Origin: JAEHDI01 sp035455185 | GTDB taxonomy: Bacteria > Acidobacteriota > Terriglobia > Bryobacterales > Bryobacteraceae | Assembly: GCA_035455185.1 (NCBI GenBank) | Contig: DATIFQ010000194.1 | Span: 1 to 6,466 of the forward strand | Reading direction: 5' to 3' | DNA length: 6,466 nucleotides | Shown: piece by piece, positions 4,308 to 6,466 of the stretch | How the letters are laid out: every line of letters begins with the position of its first letter | Position numbering within the stretch: position 1 is the stretch's first letter | Program-made: the position numbers and the translations under genes | The notes under the pieces: generated by a model | The model's database searches: none | What the model saw: only the letters and a program-made list of their open reading frames with translations | What the model was told of the DNA's origin: nothing

Positions 4308-5383
4308 GCGCTTTCGAGCGCTACCTCAGCGCCTGGGTTGCCCTCTGCATGGTCCTCGGTGTCCTCATCGGCAAGTTCGTGCCGCGCCTCGTCGGCGCTG
4401 TGCGTGACATGGAGTTCGGCACCGGCAGCCACATCAACATCCCGATCGCCATTCTGATCTGGCTGATGATCTATCCGATGATGCTGAAGCTCGATTTTGG
4501 ATCGATCGTCGGCGTCGGGCGGAAGCCGAAGGGGCTCGTTATCACGCTTGTCGTCAACTGGCTGGTGAAGCCGTTCTCCATGGCGTTCCTCGGCTGGCTC
4601 TTTTTCAAACACCTCTTTCTGCCGCTCATCGGACAGGAGCTTGCAAACCAGTACATCGCCGGGGTCATCATCCTCGCTGCAGCCCCCTGCACGGCGATGG
4701 TGTTCGTCTGGTCGTACCTGGCGAATGGCGATCCGGCCTACACGCTCGTTCAGGTGACGCTCAATGACCTGTTCATGCTGGTGCTGTTCGCCCCCGTTGT
4801 GAAGTTCCTCGTCTCCGGCACCTCCGGTCTCGAGGTGCCATTCCAGGTGCTCATCTACTCGGTGCTGATCTTCATCGTCATTCCTCTAGCGCTCGGGTCG
4901 CTGAGCCGCACGCTACTCCTGCGGCGCAAGGGGGTGGATTGGTTCACGAACCGGTTTCTCGCCTTCTTCCAGCCGGTGACGATCCTGGCGCTCCTCGCGA
5001 CGCTCGTGCTGATTTTCGCGTTCCAGGCGGAGAACATCACCACGCGGTGGTTCCACGTGATCCTGATCGCCATCCCGATCCTCATTCAGGTCTACTTCAA
5101 CGCGTCCTTGACCTACGGGCTGATGAAACTCTTTCACGTCAATTACGAGGTTGCTGCGCCCGGTGCCCTCATCGGCGCGTCGAACTTCTTCGAGCTCGCC
5201 GTCGCCACCGCGATCGCGCTTTACGGCCCCGGCTCCGGTGCAGCACTCGCGACTGTCGTCGGCGTCCTCGTCGAGGTTCCGGTGATGCTCTCTGTCTGCC
5301 GGATGTGCATCACCACCAGGCACTGGTTTCGCACTGAGAAGTCGCCCGTTCCCGCGGCTGCGCGGGAGTTGACGGTCGATTAA
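4304..5383 (+). CDS. acr3: Acr3-type arsenite efflux permease
   Basis: The 359-residue protein is full length for the ACR3 branch of the bile acid/arsenite/riboflavin transporter superfamily, with ten predicted membrane segments starting at about residue 9. The substrate-site signature AAAPCTAMVFVWSYL has the conserved Cys129, and NGDPAYTLVQVTLND follows. The later helix SNFFELAVATAIAL carries Glu297, the counterpart of the glutamate shown to be essential in characterised Acr3 proteins. It exports As(III) driven by the proton motive force from the inner membrane. It is the last gene of the arsR operon, 93 bp after the thioredoxin-like gene. The start at 4304 keeps the complete first helix, but the upstream 20-codon frame suggests an older, longer N-terminus. 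The C-terminal tail (about 342-359) is polar and unremarkable. It may be annotated arsB in databases, but the sequence is Acr3, not the unrelated ArsB family. Confidence 0.95.
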   Translation: MSAFERYLSAWVALCMVLGVLIGKFVPRLVGAVRDMEFGTGSHINIPIAILIWLMIYPMMLKLDFGSIVGVGRKPKGLVITLVVNWLVKPFSMAFLGWLFFKHLFLPLIGQELANQYIAGVIILAAAPCTAMVFVWSYLANGDPAYTLVQVTLNDLFMLVLFAPVVKFLVSGTSGLEVPFQVLIYSVLIFIVIPLALGSLSRTLLLRRKGVDWFTNRFLAFFQPVTILALLATLVLIFAFQAENITTRWFHVILIAIPILIQVYFNASLTYGLMKLFHVNYEVAAPGALIGASNFFELAVATAIALYGPGSGAALATVVGVLVEVPVMLSVCRMCITTRHWFRTEKSPVPAAARELTVD

Positions 5384-5446
5384 GAAGTTCCTTGCTTGCA
5401 GAGACCGATTGGGGTGCTCTCGAGAACCTCTCCTGGCGACGTCTAA

Positions 5447-5675
5447 CCTGTCCGGATCGAGGGGATTCGTTCGCAAAGAATTCGAACCGCCGGAGAGATC
5501 CCGTTCCAGGCGGCCCTGTTTGAGGCGGTCATCCCCGCGTACCGGCGAATCGCCCTGATCGAGGCGCCTGCGCAGCCTGGGGCTCAGCCTATCCGCGATC
5601 GGCCGTCACCTGGGCGTCACGGACAAAACCGTCGCCAAGGCGCTCCGGTCGGTTGGATCTCTCGGCGAAAGCTAG
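5447..5675 (+). pseudogene. Frameshifted helix-turn-helix fragment (recombinase/transposase-like)
   Basis: Two frames join into one protein-like segment. Frame one (after a TAA at 5444-5446) reads EIPFQAALFEAVIPAYRRI and ALIEA up to about 5566. Frame two, from about 5568, reads LRSLGLSLSAIGRHLGVTDK and TVAKALRS, ending at TAG 5673-5675. The second half is a clear helix-turn-helix like the C-terminal DNA-binding domains of resolvases and transposases. A loss of two bases in the GC-run near 5564-5568 would explain the break. No start codon or catalytic domain is present. The exact family is not recognised. Confidence 0.5.
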
Positions 5676-5763
5676 GCCTCGACCGATGTCGGCCCGCCGA
5701 CGGCGATTTCGGCAATCGATTCCGGTGGGTTCGTTTCGCAGAAATAGTCTTCTTTGGTGGTCC

Positions 5764-5976
5764 CTAGATGTGACCCTCCCTCTCCCGCTCACGCCGTACT
5801 TCCTGCAGCTTCAGCAGCATCTCGACGTATCGCTCTTCCTGGCGTGACAGATAGCTCGAATACCGCATGATCTTTTGGAGCTCAGCTTCGTCCGGGACCA
5901 GCGACCGGTCCAGTGCCGCCTCCAGCGCGGCCGTGTCCGCCGGCTTCTCGAACATTTCCTTCAGGAGCGTCGCCAT
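5764..5976 (-). CDS. 70-residue helical ORF, probably the tail of a larger protein
   Basis: From ATG 5976 the frame gives an Ala/Leu/Glu/Arg-rich, wholly helical polypeptide. The second half (LQKIMRYSSYLSRQEERYVE and onward) is coiled-coil-like, with a basic/acidic tail. No Shine-Dalgarno is seen before the ATG. The frame stays open for about 11 codons upstream until a stop, so the start is uncertain. A segment with MRY, then LSRQ and LLKLQEVRRER resembles the C-terminal tails of larger uncharacterised proteins that I cannot name. It sits between two mobile-element remnants, so a truncated gene is as likely as a functional small protein. Confidence 0.4.
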   Translation of the reverse strand: MATLLKEMFEKPADTAALEAALDRSLVPDEAELQKIMRYSSYLSRQEERYVEMLLKLQEVRREREREGHI

Positions 5977-6104
5977 TTCAGAAAGGTAACCCGGGAGGGG
6001 ATCGTCGAGACATTGAAAAGGTCACCCCGTGATTTGGCAGTCCGGAGTTTTGGTTCTCTTTTTTTATTGATCGCCGGGGAAGATTTGTTCTCCAGACCGA
6101 CGCA

Positions 6105-6359
6105 GGATGGGAAGAGCTACGACCGCTGTTGTCGTGGAGGCGAAGCGGCTTCTCCGTCCACAACCGGGTCTATGTGCCCGCCGGGGATAGCCAGGGTCTC
6201 GAGGCGCTGGTCTGCTACATGATGCGCTCCCCGATGGATCCGAAAGGCATGATAAGCGCCGCCGAGGGAGCCATGCGAGAGGCGCGCGAAAGCCGCGAAA
6301 GCCGGCCGGGCTTGACGGTCGCCTCCAGGAAGAGGAAACTTCCCCGTTTTACCGCCTGA
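6105..6359 (+). pseudogene. IS91-type transposase fragment with an unrelated tail
   Basis: The frame reads GWEELRPLLSWRRSGFSVHN, then RVYVPAGDSQGLEALVCYMMRS. The LSWRxSGFSVHNRV-x-V segment and the following glycine/leucine region ending in CYMMRSP are typical of the C-terminal part of IS91/IS801 transposases (Transposase_32). The rest of the transposase is missing on both sides. After RSP the frame continues into about 43 residues (MDPKGMISAAEGAMREARES and onward) that do not look like the family. It therefore appears to be a chimera formed at a deletion junction. The frame is open upstream to about 6033 but without family resemblance. The remnant ends 21 bp before the next gene. Confidence 0.65.
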
Positions 6360-6380
6360 GACCCGGGAGCGAAGGTGACC

Positions 6381-6466
6381 ATGGACGACGACGGCTATCC
6401 CTCACCCCAAGGCCTCTACGATCCCCGCTACGAGCACGACGCCTGCGGATTCGGCTTCGTCGTCGA
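6381..6466 (+). CDS. gltB: Glutamate synthase large subunit, N-terminal start only
   Basis: Only 28 complete codons lie inside the window. QGLYDPRYEHDACGFGFVV is the classic N-terminus of the glutamate synthase large chain (class II glutamine amidotransferase domain). Cys22 would become the N-terminal nucleophile after removal of a short propeptide. The enzyme transfers the glutamine amide nitrogen to 2-oxoglutarate, yielding two glutamates. A GAAGGTGA just before the ATG can serve as ribosome binding site. It begins right after the IS91-type remnant, and no convincing promoter is visible between them, so its native upstream region may have been disturbed. Confidence 0.85.
   Translation, partial: MDDDGYPSPQGLYDPRYEHDACGFGFVV

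Noticed and set aside
5351..5366. CCCGCG/CGCGGG hairpin near the end of acr3 as a terminator
   Set aside because: It lies inside the coding region and no T-run follows, so it is not a convincing intrinsic terminator.
5688..5701. GTCGGC/GCCGAC inverted repeat
   Set aside because: It is a short GC-rich dyad in a remnant region with no T-run or flanking signal, and could easily arise by chance.
6051..6068. T-rich run as an intrinsic terminator
   Set aside because: No stable stem-loop directly precedes the T-run. The only pairing (CCCCG with CGGGG) spans about 50 bases around it.

Overview
This is a GC-rich bacterial window with many gene remnants around one intact arsenic-resistance operon. 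Nothing in it fixes the phylum. The codon use (strong G/C at third positions), the initiator-tRNA-like fragment and the putative UGA-decoded selenoprotein fit a selenocysteine-using bacterium with a high-GC genome. Degraded IS91-type and recombinase-like fragments and tRNA 3'-end copies suggest a genomic-island setting.

Left part (1-2036): an unrecognised helical protein (105-719) ends just before a sequence resembling the 3' half of a tRNA, closest to initiator tRNA-Met. A strong 13-bp hairpin follows. A second, more degraded copy of the same tRNA tail plus hairpin lies at about 1971-2035 in the same orientation. Between the copies are two minus-strand genes: a small four-helix membrane protein resembling DUF6632 (1482-1886), and downstream of it a carboxymuconolactone decarboxylase/AhpD-like protein (1006-1413). 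The reading frame of the latter contains a TGA exactly where the second cysteine of the redox CxxC is expected. A 7-bp GC-rich hairpin with a GGU loop starts 14 nt after the TGA, so the simplest reading is a CxxU selenoprotein with a bacterial SECIS-like element. This is the most interesting item in the window.

Middle part (2200-5383): a plus-strand arsenic operon. A TTGACA/TAAGAT promoter overlaps an inverted repeat that probably binds ArsR. It is followed by arsR (CVC metal site), an ArsP/DUF318-type permease (ATGA overlap), a small Cys-containing possibly exported protein (one-base overlap), a small CxxC thioredoxin-fold protein, and an Acr3 arsenite efflux permease. In the proposed scheme, As(III) binding releases ArsR from the promoter. 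Acr3 then exports arsenite, the ArsP-like permease may export organoarsenical or another metalloid species, and the thioredoxin-like protein keeps cysteines or substrate reduced. A short open frame before acr3 looks like its displaced original N-terminus or a coupling leader.

Right part (5384-6466): a frameshifted helix-turn-helix remnant, a minus-strand 70-residue helical ORF that looks like the tail of a larger protein, and an IS91-type transposase fragment. The window ends in the first 28 codons of a probable glutamate synthase large subunit, whose Cys22 is the predicted glutaminase nucleophile.
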